The notes under the pieces: model-generated
What the model saw: only the letters and a program-made list of their open reading frames with translations
Databases searched by the model: none
What the model was told of the DNA's origin: nothing
Shown: in pieces, positions 1 to 8,761 of the stretch
How the letters are laid out: each line of letters opens with the position of its first letter
How positions within the stretch are numbered: the stretch's first letter is position 1
Program-made: the position numbers and the translations under genes
Source of the DNA: Emiliania huxleyi CCMP1516
Taxonomy: Eukaryota; Haptophyta; Isochrysidales; Noelaerhabdaceae
Direction: 5' to 3'
Length of the DNA stretch: 64,000 bases
Assembly (NCBI RefSeq): GCF_000372725.1
Contig: NW_005198751.1
Span: 104,659-168,658 of the forward strand

Positions 1-282
1 CCACTCTCCGTCCGCTCCACCTCCCGCTTAGCGCCCATCCCGCCCTCCGCCCTCGCCCTCCGCCCCTGCCCTGGCTGGCCTGGGTGGCACCTCCTCACCA
101 TCACGCGCCAAGTGGGAGGGAAGTGGACGGGGCCCTGAGCCGACCTAGCCCAAACGGAATGGGCGCCCAACACGTGCCCGGATTACGCTGTGCCTTCCCC
201 GGGAGCCGGGTCGCGGGTGCAGCCTTTCGGTTCGTGAAGGGTCGGTGCGAGTCGTGCTTTCCTCGATCCCCCGCCCTAAATA

Positions 283-355
283 AAATAAATAAAAACGGAC
301 ACCTCTCTACTGTGAGATGGGTAAAAAGGAACAGGCCCCCGCCCTTGCGATCTTT
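283..355 (+). repeat. 73-bp direct repeat, copy 1
   Basis: This stretch starts with AT-rich AAATAAATAAAAACGG and runs through GGTAAAAAGGAACAGG. It recurs almost unchanged 770 bp downstream with about three substitutions. No coding role is visible. The spacing could fit ends of a small element, but no terminal inverted repeat was seen. Confidence 0.8.
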
Positions 356-1052
356 CCCCCGCCATCTCCGCCGCTTTGGCTCTCCAGCCTTACCACCATC
401 GGGAGGCGGCGAGGCGAGATCAGACTCGGTCGAAAGACGGCAGTTCCGCTACTTGCCGAGGCGATGGCCAGGCGCACCCGACAACAACCGTTGCGTGCGC
501 CAACTCTTCGAACTCTTCAATCGAAGCCGCGCGTGGGTACAGGGTTCCAGAGACACTGGAGCGTTTCGATTCAACTTTGTCTCATCGGCTTGCTTTGCGG
601 TCCACCGTGAAGTGGTCCTTGCCACCCCCCGCGAGCTCTGGAGGCGGGCGTATGAGCAAATCGTCGAACAGGGCGCATGCGCCGGTCAGCCGTGGCCAAG
701 TAAGACTCTTGCCATCATACTCGAACACTTGTGGCACATCCTGCTCGCAAACAAGCACCCGCTGTGGGAGCCAGTCATACTCAAGAATGCGCTGTCCCCT
801 TCCTTTGTCGATCCCAACGCGAACGTGTCACTTTGAGTTTGACCAGGCTATGTACTCTAAGTCACTTAGTAAGATAGTTTGGGTAAGTCTAAGTGATGCT
901 GATGGAGACCCAGCACCCACGGGGCCCGCGCGCCGGTGATATGTGTCTAGTCTTGATGCTAGTCTGTGGTAGACCCCCAAAAGCCTCAACCGCGTGTGAA
1001 TGCGAATAGACGCGGCTAACGTTGTAACGAGTAAGGCAGTAACGAGTGTTAA

Positions 1053-1125
1053 AAATAAATAAAAACGGAGACCTCTCTACTGTGAGATGGGTAAAAAGGA
1101 ACAGGTCCCCGCCCGTGCGATCTTT
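1053..1125 (+). repeat. 73-bp direct repeat, copy 2
   Basis: Second copy of the 283-355 repeat, in the same orientation. The sequences diverge immediately downstream (CTTTCC versus CTTTGTG), which marks the right end of the shared block. Confidence 0.8.
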
Positions 1126-1403
1126 GTGCAGGGTTCTTTGTTCTGTCTTGAGTGTTTTTCTGTTTTTAGGCTAGGCGGCACTAGATTTTGGAGAGCGGCC
1201 GCGCGCGCGGGGCAGAGTCCAGAGAAACACTACCTCGCTCACATGCGCGCAACCAGGGGGAGCGCGCCGGGGCTAGACATCCATGCGCGCACACGACATA
1301 AATAGTACAAAACTCGAAAAGGAGCTCGAAGTGGATCTGCGGATTGAGGCTCCCCGCTGACAAGGCAGCAACGCGTCGGCGTGTCGATCTGGCGGCGCGC
1401 AGA

Positions 1404-2969
1404 TCAAATCATCTTCTTGTCGGCGGGTGCAGCGGGTGGCAGCGAGACGGTCGCTCGCCCCTCGACCAGCCACTGCCCGTCTTTGCCCTCGAGCGGCGCA
1501 CTGCTGTACTCGACGCCCCCCGTCCCGAAGACGCGCGTCGCCGCCTCGACGTGCGACTCGCCCACCGAGTCCGCCTCGAGGTCGACGCCGCGGAGGCCGT
1601 GCTGCTTCAGGAAGCGGAGCACCGCGGAGCGGCCCGCCGCACAGTTGACCCCTCCAGTCCCGTGGTCTGCACCCTCAAACACCAGCGCCCCCACCGCCCT
1701 GCCCGCCGCTCGCGCGCGCTCGGCAAACAGGAGAGCCTGCCCGGCAGGGGTTGTGGTGGTTAATGAGTGAGTCATCACTGCTTCATCACTCATTAACCAC
1801 TCATGAATGAGCCTGCCCGGCTGGGGTTAGGGTTAGGGTTTAGGGTTAGGTTATAGGCAAACAGAGCCTGCCCGGCAGGGGTTGTGCCGTCCGCTCCGCC
1901 GACAAGGAGGAGCGTCGGCGGCAGGCCCGCCTATGCGAAGGGTCCTGGAAGGTTCCTGGACCGCTCCTGGAAGGTGCCGACCAGCGTGACTAGCAGGCCC
2001 GCCTCCGACGCGCGCGAGAGCGGCGAGAGGGAGGCGCCGTCGTCCTGCGGCCAGTGCGCCGGGACGGAGGCGGGCAGCCAGCCGCCTATGCGCGGGACAC
2101 CTCCACGACACTTCCACGACGCCTCCTCGAACCTTCCGAAGGCGGCAGGGGAGCCAGCCGCCTCCGCGCGGGCCGAAGAGGAGGAAGGTGCCGGCGAGCA
2201 CCCTTTGAAGCTGGCGCTGGGCCGCCGCGGCGGTCCCTCCCTTCCCCTCGGGCACAAAGGCACACGGCGGGTCCATCTCTCCCCGCGAGGGCGTCTCTGC
2301 CCAGCCGCCTTCGGGCAGCCTGCGGGGCGCGTACCAGCGGCTCTCCACCGTGCAGCAAGGCCACCCGGCGACGACCAGCATCGGGCGGTCGACCGACGCA
2401 ACGGCGCGCGGCGTCGCCAGCCCCGTGCCGAGCGCCAGCGAGAGCAGCCCGCCCGCAGAGTCGCCCCACACCACCACCTGCGCCGGGTCAATGCCGAGCG
2501 AGGCGGCGTTGCTGCGCACGTACCTCAGGGCCGCGTTGGCAGAGTCGATGCAGCCGCCGAGGCCGCGGCCGTCCTTGCCTGAGGTGAGCGCATACCCGAC
2601 CGAGATGCCGACCGCGCCGCGCGCAACCATCCAGCCCAAAGTCCCCGCGCCAAACGCCTTGTCGCCGACGAGAAAGGCGCCGGCGTGGAAGTAGAGGATG
2701 CACGGCGCGGGCGAGGTTGGAGCGTCGCGCCCGTCGTACACGTCCATCTCGAGGCCTGGCGAGTACTCGATGGTCGCGGTCGGGCGAGGGACGCCTTCGG
2801 CCTCCATCTTTTTGCGGGTGGACCGCCCCCACATCGCATTGGCGAGACGGACGAGCGGGCGCGTCGCGAGGATGCCCTCGAGCGCCGAGCCGCCAAAGAG
2901 AGGGTAGTAGAGGCCAAGCGAGACGACGACTAGCGCCGCGAGGAGCGATAGCCAGACCCACGAATACAT
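1404..2969 (-). CDS. Alpha/beta hydrolase (HSL/carboxylesterase-like), four exons
   Basis: Predicted membrane-anchored serine esterase of about 428 residues. Exons on the minus strand are 2969-2162, 2085-2003, 1930-1868 and 1736-1404, and the reading frame closes exactly. The first ATG (2967-2969) is followed by a hydrophobic stretch, a likely signal anchor. Visible elements are FHAGAF (oxyanion loop, normally HGGG-like), GDSAGG (nucleophile elbow Ser), GGADGTTPAGQA (acid Asp) and GADHG (catalytic His). Asp and His lie in exons 3 and 4, so the triad exists only after splicing. All three introns are GC-AG and open with a copy of the next exon start. The substrate cannot be predicted; HSL-family members act on esters and short acylglycerols. 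Confidence 0.82.
1737..1867 (-). other. Hydrolase intron 3, exon copy plus telomere-like filler
   Basis: 131-nt GC-AG intron. CGGGCAG|GCTCT occurs at the donor and again at the acceptor, each followed by a version of the exon-4 start, and a third partial copy lies inside. Between them is a TTAGGG-type run on the plus strand (1823-1852). The ancestral exon junction therefore appears duplicated around telomere-like DNA. Confidence 0.85.
1931..2002 (-). other. Hydrolase intron 2, exon-copy intron
   Basis: 72-nt GC-AG intron. It opens with GCGGGCCTGCTAG, a diverged copy of the exon-3 start GCGGGCCTGCCGC, then carries CTTCCAGGA-type short repeats and ends CATAG|GCGGG. Confidence 0.85.
2086..2161 (-). 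other. Hydrolase intron 1, exon-copy intron
   Basis: 76-nt GC-AG intron. It opens with GCGGCTGGCTCCCCTGCC, a copy of the exon-2 start GCGGCTGGCTGCCCGCC, followed by a GTCGTGGAGGTGTCC-type repeat and CATAG|GCGG. Confidence 0.85.
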
Positions 2970-3839
2970 CGGACTGCTGTGAGTTGTCGGGGGCACTTTT
3001 TGGAAAGAGAATTTTTTGCTTTTCACAGCTAGGGACGGCCTCTGCGGCAGTTGTCCAAGTGCTCCAAGTGCTACCTTGTTAGGCGCCGTACGACCAACCG
3101 AGACAATGGTGCGCTCGCTCGCCCCGCCCGTGCCCGCGGCGGCCCGCGCGTGCGCGCGCGCGGTAGTAGGAGTAGGCTGCGGGTCGTACCGAACCGGTGG
3201 GTCACCACCGGTCTCTGGTCCCCGGGAGCGCAACGAACCGAGCAGCCACACAATGAGCGCAAAACAGCAGCACACTCAGCGAGAAGGAGAGCACCAGCCG
3301 AGGCGCTGCCCAGCACGCGAGGAAGCGCGAGACGGGGCGGCGTGGGGGCCGCCCGGCGAGCAAAACGACGGGTGCCGCGCGAGTCGCGTGCGTCAAGCAG
3401 TCGAGGCTGTCGAGGCTGTCGAGGCTGCCGAGGAGGCCAAGGAGGCCCCCCCCTCCCCCCCAGGTTCTCGAACCAGGGACCAGCCGACGCGTAGGAGGGA
3501 AGCGAACGCACGCGACACGACGGAGGTCGAAATCCGCTGCGACGGAGACTCACCGCCTCATATACGGTGGATTTTATTTAATTGTTTGCTGTACAGAGAG
3601 AAAAGAAGCGAAAAAGCCAGACGGCGCGCCCGAAAAAGAAAACGCCGGAGCCGGCGCCCAGCGCCAAGGGGACGCGAAGCATGGACGGGTGCAGAGATCG
3701 CCGCCCTCCCGATCCGCGCAAAAAAGAGAAGGGTGTGGGCGTGGAAGCGACACCGACGGAATGTGCGGCGGAAGGGGCGAGGGAAGCTCGACCCAGACCT
3801 GGACTTCTACGGGGTACCCGCAGTCGAACCCGCCTCCGG
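2970..3839. other. Intergenic region between hydrolase and repeat
   Basis: GC-rich spacer with short in-phase repeats near 3405-3440 (GTCGAGGCT repeated) and a pyrimidine tract at 3448-3461. Open frames on both strands are arginine/alanine-rich composition artefacts. A tRNA-like T-loop string near 3460-3480 was examined and rejected. Confidence 0.45.
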
Positions 3840-4022
3840 CATGAAGGTTGCAGCGAGAATCGGCGAGAGACTGCGAAGAGAGATAGGAAGAGGCAGACTC
3901 CCTAGGGTGGGCGACGGATAGCGCACCACACACCTCTCCTTAAAATCCCTGTGTGGTGGCGGCGTGCCGTCCTCCCATCCCTCCCTTGGGTTGTCTGTTT
4001 TCTTTCTTTTCTTTCTTTTTTT
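3840..4022 (+). repeat. Dispersed 3'-tailed repeat, sense copy
   Basis: This shares a block with 37577-38035, 39206-39760 and 62100-62575 (opposite strand). Each copy has the end of a short reading frame finishing GRPRVGDG or similar, a stop, ACCACAC...TTAAAATCCCTGTG, then a terminal GGGTTGTCTGTTTTC tail running into CTTT repeats. The constant 3' end with variable 5' extent is typical of non-LTR retrotransposon or SINE insertions. Confidence 0.75.
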
Positions 4023-4302
4023 GGCCTCTGCGGCAAAGTCAAACAACCCCACCGTCCACCTACCAACCTACCACCTACCGCAGCAAACCTTCGGCTCCCG
4101 CTCAGAGGCTCGCCGCGCCCGTGCTGCGCGCCGAGGCGGCGCCGAGGCCGGCGCCTTGCACCCGGCCCGCGGCCGGCACAGCCTCGCCCCACAACTGACC
4201 GCCCTGCGGCCCCTGCGCAGGCGTGCCACAGGAGCGCTCAAAAAGATCAAACCAGACAACACGTACGATCCCACGATTGCGAATGTGGGGGTCTGCAGAG
4301 CT

Positions 4303-4348
4303 AAAAGAAAGAAAGAAAGAAAACAGACAACCCAAGGGAGGGATGGCA
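4303..4348 (-). repeat. Tail-only copy of the 3'-tailed repeat
   Basis: Only the AAAGAAAGAAAGAAAACAG...CAACCCAAGGGAGGG end is present, in the orientation opposite to the 3840-4022 copy 280 bp away. The two could form a stem in the 5' region of the MFS gene. Confidence 0.7.
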
Positions 4349-4425
4349 GAGCTAGGCGGCGCGGGCAGATTGCATTTTTTATTTTTTGCTCAGGCCAGGA
4401 GCGAGACGCACGCCCCAGGGCTCCG

Positions 4426-5904
4426 ATGCTACTTTTGGCTGTCCTGCTTCTGCCTGCCTCGACTGCAGCGCTGCCACTCTCACGTGCGGCACTTCGCCGT
4501 TACCCTGCACGTGCGGCACTTCGCCGTTCGCCTGCACGTGCGGCACTTCGCCGTTCACCTTCAGCAACACTGGCGCCTCGCCGTTCGGCTTCGCCGGTCC
4601 GGCTGCAGGCGAGCGCTGGGCCGGAGCAGCAGCTGGACGGCGCCACCATCTACCAGCTGGCGACGCTCGCCTCGGCGGCGATGCTCGTGCAGGCTGCGAT
4701 TGGCGCGGTGGTCCCTGTGCTGCCGGCCTTTGCCTCCTCGCTCGGCCTGACCGCCACCGGCGTCGGCGTGGTCGTCTCGACGCCCTCGCTCGCCAAGGTG
4801 GTGCTCAACCTCCCCGCCGGGCGGCTGGTCGACAGCCGCTGGGGCCGCAAAGGCCCGATGGTCCTCGGCGCGCTCGTCGACGGCTGCGGCTCGCTGGCGA
4901 CGGCGGCGGCGACCTCGCTCTCCTCGCTCGTGCCCGCGCGGCTCGCCGTCGGCGCGGGCTCGTCGATGCTGGCCACCGCGGAGCAGGCCTACCTGATGGA
5001 CGTGGTCGAGCGCTTCCCCAACAACACGGGCGCGCTGCTCGGCACGGTGCAGGCTGTCGGCCTGCTCGGCTGGGCGGTCGGGCCGGCGGTCGGAGGCGTG
5101 CTTGCGGAGCGGGGCGGCGCGGTGCGGCTGCCGTACGTCGTCATCGGCTCCGTCCTGATTGGGAGCGCCGGGCTGTACGCCTTGCTGCCGGAGACGCGCC
5201 GCGCGCGCGGGTCCGCCGACGCCTCCCCCGGCGCGGCCCGCCCTCCGCCCCTCCGCACGCTGCTCGCAGACCGGTCGCAGCGCGCCCTGCTCGCCTCTCG
5301 CTTCGGGCTGATTGTCGGGTGGGCGGCCTGGCTGACGGTGGTGCCTCTCCGCGCAGCGAGCGTCTGGGGCGCAGGCGCAGCCGACCTCGGCCTCATGTTC
5401 TCCGCCCTCACTTGCGTCGGCCTCGCCGCCGCCCCGGTCGGAGGCCTGCTCGCAGACCGGCTCGGCAGCCGGCGCGTCGCGCTCGGCTCGTCGGCGCTCG
5501 GCGCTCTCGCGGTGATGTCGCTGCCGCTCTGCCGCAGCAGGGCGTCCTTCTGGGCGAGCATGGCGGTGTGGGACGTGGCGGAGTCCGCCTACACCGCCGC
5601 CGTCTCCGCGCTCGCCGCCGAGGTGACGCCCGCCTCGTGGCGAGGCTCCGCAAACTCGCTCCTCAACCAGGTGCAGGACGTCACCTTTGGCACGATGCCG
5701 CTCGCTCTCGGCCTGCTGGCGGCGCGGGTCGGCCAGGGAGCCGCACTCCTCTCCGCCGCCGCGCTCATGCTGGGGTCCAGCCTAGCGTTCTGGCGCTTTT
5801 CGCGTGGCGACGCGATGGAGCCCGGCTCCGAGATGGTTCGAGAGAGTAGCGGCGAGCGGCGGCATATACGTGCGACGGCCGACGGCGGGAGCGGCGGGGT
5901 GTGA
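4426..5904 (+). CDS. Major facilitator superfamily transporter
   Basis: Polytopic membrane transporter of 492 residues, single exon. The chosen ATG begins a hydrophobic leader MLLLAVLLLPAS followed by an arginine-rich stretch, consistent with a bipartite plastid or organelle presequence. The MFS core covers roughly residues 70-470. Motif A is visible as GRLVDSRWGRKGPM between the second and third membrane helices, with a second half-motif GLLADRLGSRRVAL in the C-terminal half; PETRRAR follows helix 6. Overall it resembles drug/proton antiporter-like (MFS_1) carriers, but no substrate residues can be read. The 27-bp tandem repeats at 4481-4561 encode part of the presequence. The 5' flank contains two opposed dispersed-repeat copies. 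Confidence 0.85.
   Translation: MLLLAVLLLPASTAALPLSRAALRRYPARAALRRSPARAALRRSPSATLAPRRSASPVRLQASAGPEQQLDGATIYQLATLASAAMLVQAAIGAVVPVLPAFASSLGLTATGVGVVVSTPSLAKVVLNLPAGRLVDSRWGRKGPMVLGALVDGCGSLATAAATSLSSLVPARLAVGAGSSMLATAEQAYLMDVVERFPNNTGALLGTVQAVGLLGWAVGPAVGGVLAERGGAVRLPYVVIGSVLIGSAGLYALLPETRRARGSADASPGAARPPPLRTLLADRSQRALLASRFGLIVGWAAWLTVVPLRAASVWGAGAADLGLMFSALTCVGLAAAPVGGLLADRLGSRRVALGSSALGALAVMSLPLCRSRASFWASMAVWDVAESAYTAAVSALAAEVTPASWRGSANSLLNQVQDVTFGTMPLALGLLAARVGQGAALLSAAALMLGSSLAFWRFSRGDAMEPGSEMVRESSGERRHIRATADGGSGGV
4481..4561 (+). repeat. Three 27-bp tandem repeats inside the transporter presequence
   Basis: Units start CACGTGCGGCACTTCGCCGT at 4481, 4508 and 4535. Because 27 is a multiple of three, each adds nine residues (AALRRxPAR) to the basic presequence, so copy number can vary without a frameshift. 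Confidence 0.9.
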
Positions 5905-5939
5905 GCGCTCGTGTGCCTGTTTTGCCCGAGGGCCCCGAC

Positions 5940-6170
5940 AGATATTTAATAACGTTAGTACGCGATAGCGGTCACGCCATAGCTCGCGCATAGGAGCAGG
6001 AAGCTAGGCAGAGGCCGCATCGCGATCGCTGAGCTGTAACAAGTTTGACCCAAAACAAGAACACAAGTTTGGCTCTACTAATATAGCGCGCGGATAAGGC
6101 GCGCGCGCCGCAGTGGCGGCGAAATATAATATTATCTCAGAGGAATATAGTGTGAATGCCCGGGAACACA
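5940..6170 (-). mobile_element. Possible LTR of the left copia fragment
   Basis: On the minus strand the RNase H frame ends at 6213. It is followed by a purine-rich GGAGGGGC and then TGTGTTCCCGGGC, the layout expected of polypurine tract plus LTR start. An AT-rich segment with TATA-like strings follows. The outer end is not defined and no second LTR was found in the window. Confidence 0.4.
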
Positions 6171-6212
6171 GCCCCTCCTGGCCCGAGTGCGGGGCGCGAG
6201 GGACAAATAAAT

Positions 6213-7248
6213 TCAAAGGGCATGAAAGTCGTCGAGCTGCTTGATCAGGCCAGTAAAGATGGCCCGCGAGGCAGCCTTCGTGAGCAGGTCGGCGAGCATC
6301 ACGACGCCGGGGAGGTGTTCGACGGAGATAACGCCACGGCTGACGAGATCGCGAAGAAACTCGGCGGCGCGCAAGATGTGCTTGGTTTTCTTGAAGGCAA
6401 CGGGATCGAAGGCCATGCCGACGGCGGACTTGCTGTCGCAGTTGATGACGCTGGCGCCGTCGATGGAAAATCCAAGGTCGATCAGTAGCTCACGGATGAA
6501 AATCACCTCCTTGGCGGCTAGCATGGCGCCGAAGAACTCTGCCTCGGCACTAGACAGCGTGACGGATCGCTGCATTTTGGAGAACCAGTGGAAGAGACAT
6601 CCGTAGAAGAAGAACATGCCACCGGAGCAAGAGAACTTCGTTGCCCAATTTGAATCGACGTAGCTCTCAAGGTTGCGGTTGGGATTCGGCTGCATGACGA
6701 GGGCGCGGTCAGCTGTGTCGCGCACGTAGATAAGCACCCGGATGGCGGCTTTAAAATGCGACGGGCCAGGGTTCGTCATAAACCGAGCAAGCTGAGACGC
6801 GGAATAAGCAATGTCGACGCGCGTCATATTGGCAAGCCACAGTAGTCCGCCGACGATGGCCATGTAGGCGGTGCGGAATTCGGACATCTCGTCGTATTCA
6901 ACAGATCCAACGGCGGGCTGGTCATCGGCGGACAGTTCGAGCCCCTCTTCCATAGGCGAGTCGAAGCGGCGTGAGCGGGACCGATCGAAATAGGCGCTGA
7001 ACTTGGTAACGAGGTCGGCGGCGTAGAGGCCCTGGGACAAGTTCAGGGTCCGTGCGCCGCGGTCACGCGTGATGGCGGTGTTCAGTATCCATTCGAGTTC
7101 GCCTTTGTCCTCGGTAGGAAAGCGCTTGGAGATGTCGGCAACAAAACGGGCGCGCAGCGTGGGGCAGTTGTCGGCGATGAGTATGTCGTCGACGTAAACT
7201 AGTCTTCTGATAAACGCAGTATGGAAGATACAAAGAGACGGAGGAGCA
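6213..7248 (-). pseudogene. Ty1/copia reverse transcriptase-RNase H fragment
   Basis: C-terminal half of a copia-type polyprotein, about 345 residues. It begins mid-RT just before the catalytic LVYVDDILIAD motif, continues through the RT connection (SEFRTAYMAIVGGLLWLANMTR, a typical copia GSLMYL-like region) and ends with RNase H signatures (SYVDSNWA, SSAEAEFFGA, DSKSAVGMA, KTKHILRAAEFLRD, ADLLTK). Upstream RT, integrase, protease and gag are missing on this strand. Immediately to the right lies a plus-strand integrase fragment, so the element is broken and inverted. Base composition is less GC-rich than in resident genes. Confidence 0.9.
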
Positions 7249-7249
7249 A

Positions 7250-7950
7250 CGAGCGCCCTCGCCATCCAGCACTTTTTCTCTTCTCCCGACATCCACGAGG
7301 GGAACGCCGTCGCCGAGCGCTGCTGGGGGACTCTCCTCAAATGCACGCGCACCGCTCTCGTTCATGCTGGGGGGGACAAGGAGTACGTTCAGTTCTGGCC
7401 CTTCCTCTTCAACCAGTTCGCCCGCGTCCACAACTTGCTGCAGACGAACAAGGGGACCAGCGCTGAGCCTCGGTGGCTGTCACCGATGCAGATCGCCATC
7501 GGCTACCCTCGCGAGTACAGCCTCGAACGCTTCAAGGTTATGCTCTGCGACTGCACCTGCGTCCTCCCCGAGTCGCTTCGCGGGCACAACCTTACCCCCG
7601 CTCGTCTCAAGGGCATCAACCTCGGCCACGAACCTCGACGCTCCAAGTACCTCGTCTACATCCCCGCCGTCCGGCGCATCATCTACACAGCCGATGTCTC
7701 CTTCGACGAGCTCTCCTTCACCGTCCTCGGCGGCCCGTGGCGCAACATCAACGTTCGGGGCATTGAAGATCGTCCTCACGTTCCTGATGCGCTCATCAAC
7801 GTCAACGCGGCGAGGCCTCCCAACGGCCCAGTCGCTGCGCAGCAACGGGGCGCCCCCGCTGCCGCTCCCGCGCCCGCCGCTCCCGCCGCGCCCGCTCAAG
7901 CCGCCGCCCCGCGACGCTCAGCCCGGATTGCAGCTCGCGGCGCGCCATGA
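7250..7950 (+). pseudogene. Ty1/copia integrase C-terminal fragment
   Basis: Open frame without a start codon. It reads HEGNAVAERCWGTLL (retroviral-type integrase core end, NGVAERxxRTL-like), then FNQFARVHNLLQTNKG, SPMQIAIGYPREYSLERF and a post-integrase region ending in a proline/alanine-rich linker and PRRSARIAA. In copia elements this precedes RT on the same strand. Here RT lies on the other strand and starts within a few bases, so two truncated copies are fused head to head. Confidence 0.85.
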
Positions 7951-8210
7951 CCGAGCTCCACAACGAGCTCCTGTTCATTATCTCCCCTTTCTCTCTCTCC
8001 GCCCACTCGGCCGCGCTTTGACCCCTTCACTGGATCATCTTAGCGCGCAAGTCTTGCCAACAAGCAAGACCATCCTTCGCGAAGACGCAAGGTTGGACGC
8101 TTAGCCAGCCCCGCGAGACGCCGGCAGGTAACCGGCATACCTACGCTCAGACACATTCACACTCTGCTGTTGTTGTCTGCCGCATCCTCATTCATGAAGA
8201 CTGCGGAGAC

Positions 8211-8460
8211 AATGGGGGAGTGTTGGAGAGTGTGAACTCAAACCTACTTCCTGACCGTAGCCTGACCGTCCTTGTGTAACCGTGTCTCATGTTTGGTTTG
8301 TCCTGCCGCGCACATTGTCATGCTGTTGGGTTTCTCCTGCCGCGCACATTGTCATCGACTTGTATCCGACTTGGTGGCTGTGGTGATGTAGCGATGGTGT
8401 GGGTCTCTAGTGACCTATACAGCTCCTCCGTGTTCCGTCTCCTGACACAGGGCGTATGGG
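8211..8460 (+). mobile_element. Polypurine tract and LTR-like start
   Basis: AATGGGGGAG followed by TGTTGGAGAGTGTGAAC is the usual junction of a copia polypurine tract with the 3' LTR. The segment contains a 31-bp-class internal duplication (CTGCCGCGCACATTGTCAT twice, about 8308-8358). The right border is uncertain; the region is close to the promoter-proximal repeat. Confidence 0.5.
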
Positions 8461-8463
8461 GTA

Positions 8464-8690
8464 GTCGTCCCGGACTGTGAGAAACGCCGGGCAGCGTGTC
8501 GCGCAACTTTACCCTCCCATCCATTCGACCCTCCCATCCATACGTGTTTGTGCTCCTCCTTCGCTGTCCCATCTCCTCATCTCTTTCCCGCCTGGGCGGG
8601 GCGGTGGGCGGGTGCGCGGTGCGGTGCGGTGTGTGTTTGCGAGTGACTGCTACAGGGACCATTGGCTTGTCGATTAACACGAAGGCTCTC
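8464..8690 (+). repeat. Promoter-proximal repeat, copy 1 (before RPC1)
   Basis: About 220 bp with blocks ACGCCGGGCAGCGTG, CCTCCCAT, GTGCTCCTCC, CTGTCCCATCTC and CCCGCCTGGGCGGGGC. The same blocks recur in the same order, reverse-complemented, at 48276-48510. Both copies point toward the start codon of the adjacent gene (about 70 bp here). This may be a mobile element or a shared promoter module. Confidence 0.8.
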
Positions 8691-8761
8691 AAAAAAAAAT
8701 ACCCCGGGGACCGGCGACGGAGAGGAAAGCCCCGCCCGCAGCTGGCCCTGCGCGGGCCGGC

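Larger units (their letters stand above)
1..1403. other. Intergenic region with no convincing gene
   Basis: The base composition is less GC3-biased than in the genes nearby, and the long open frames show no domain and disagree between frames. It carries two copies of a 73-bp repeat, listed separately. The right end holds the 3' flank of the minus-strand hydrolase. No promoter, tRNA or rRNA was recognised. Confidence 0.5.

Noticed and set aside
84-939. Long overlapping open frames at the left end
   Set aside because: Three overlapping frames of similar length, with no domain and no consistent codon bias; treated as chance frames in GC-rich DNA.
1823-1852. Telomere or chromosome end signalled by TTAGGG repeats
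   Set aside because: Only a few units, placed inside an intron with coding sequence on both sides; similar runs lie in other introns. Not a chromosome end.
3455-3540. tRNA-like string (GGTTCTCGAACCAGGGACC) on the minus strand
   Set aside because: The T-loop-like sequence is present, but the T-stem does not pair, and no acceptor stem or anticodon arm could be folded around it.
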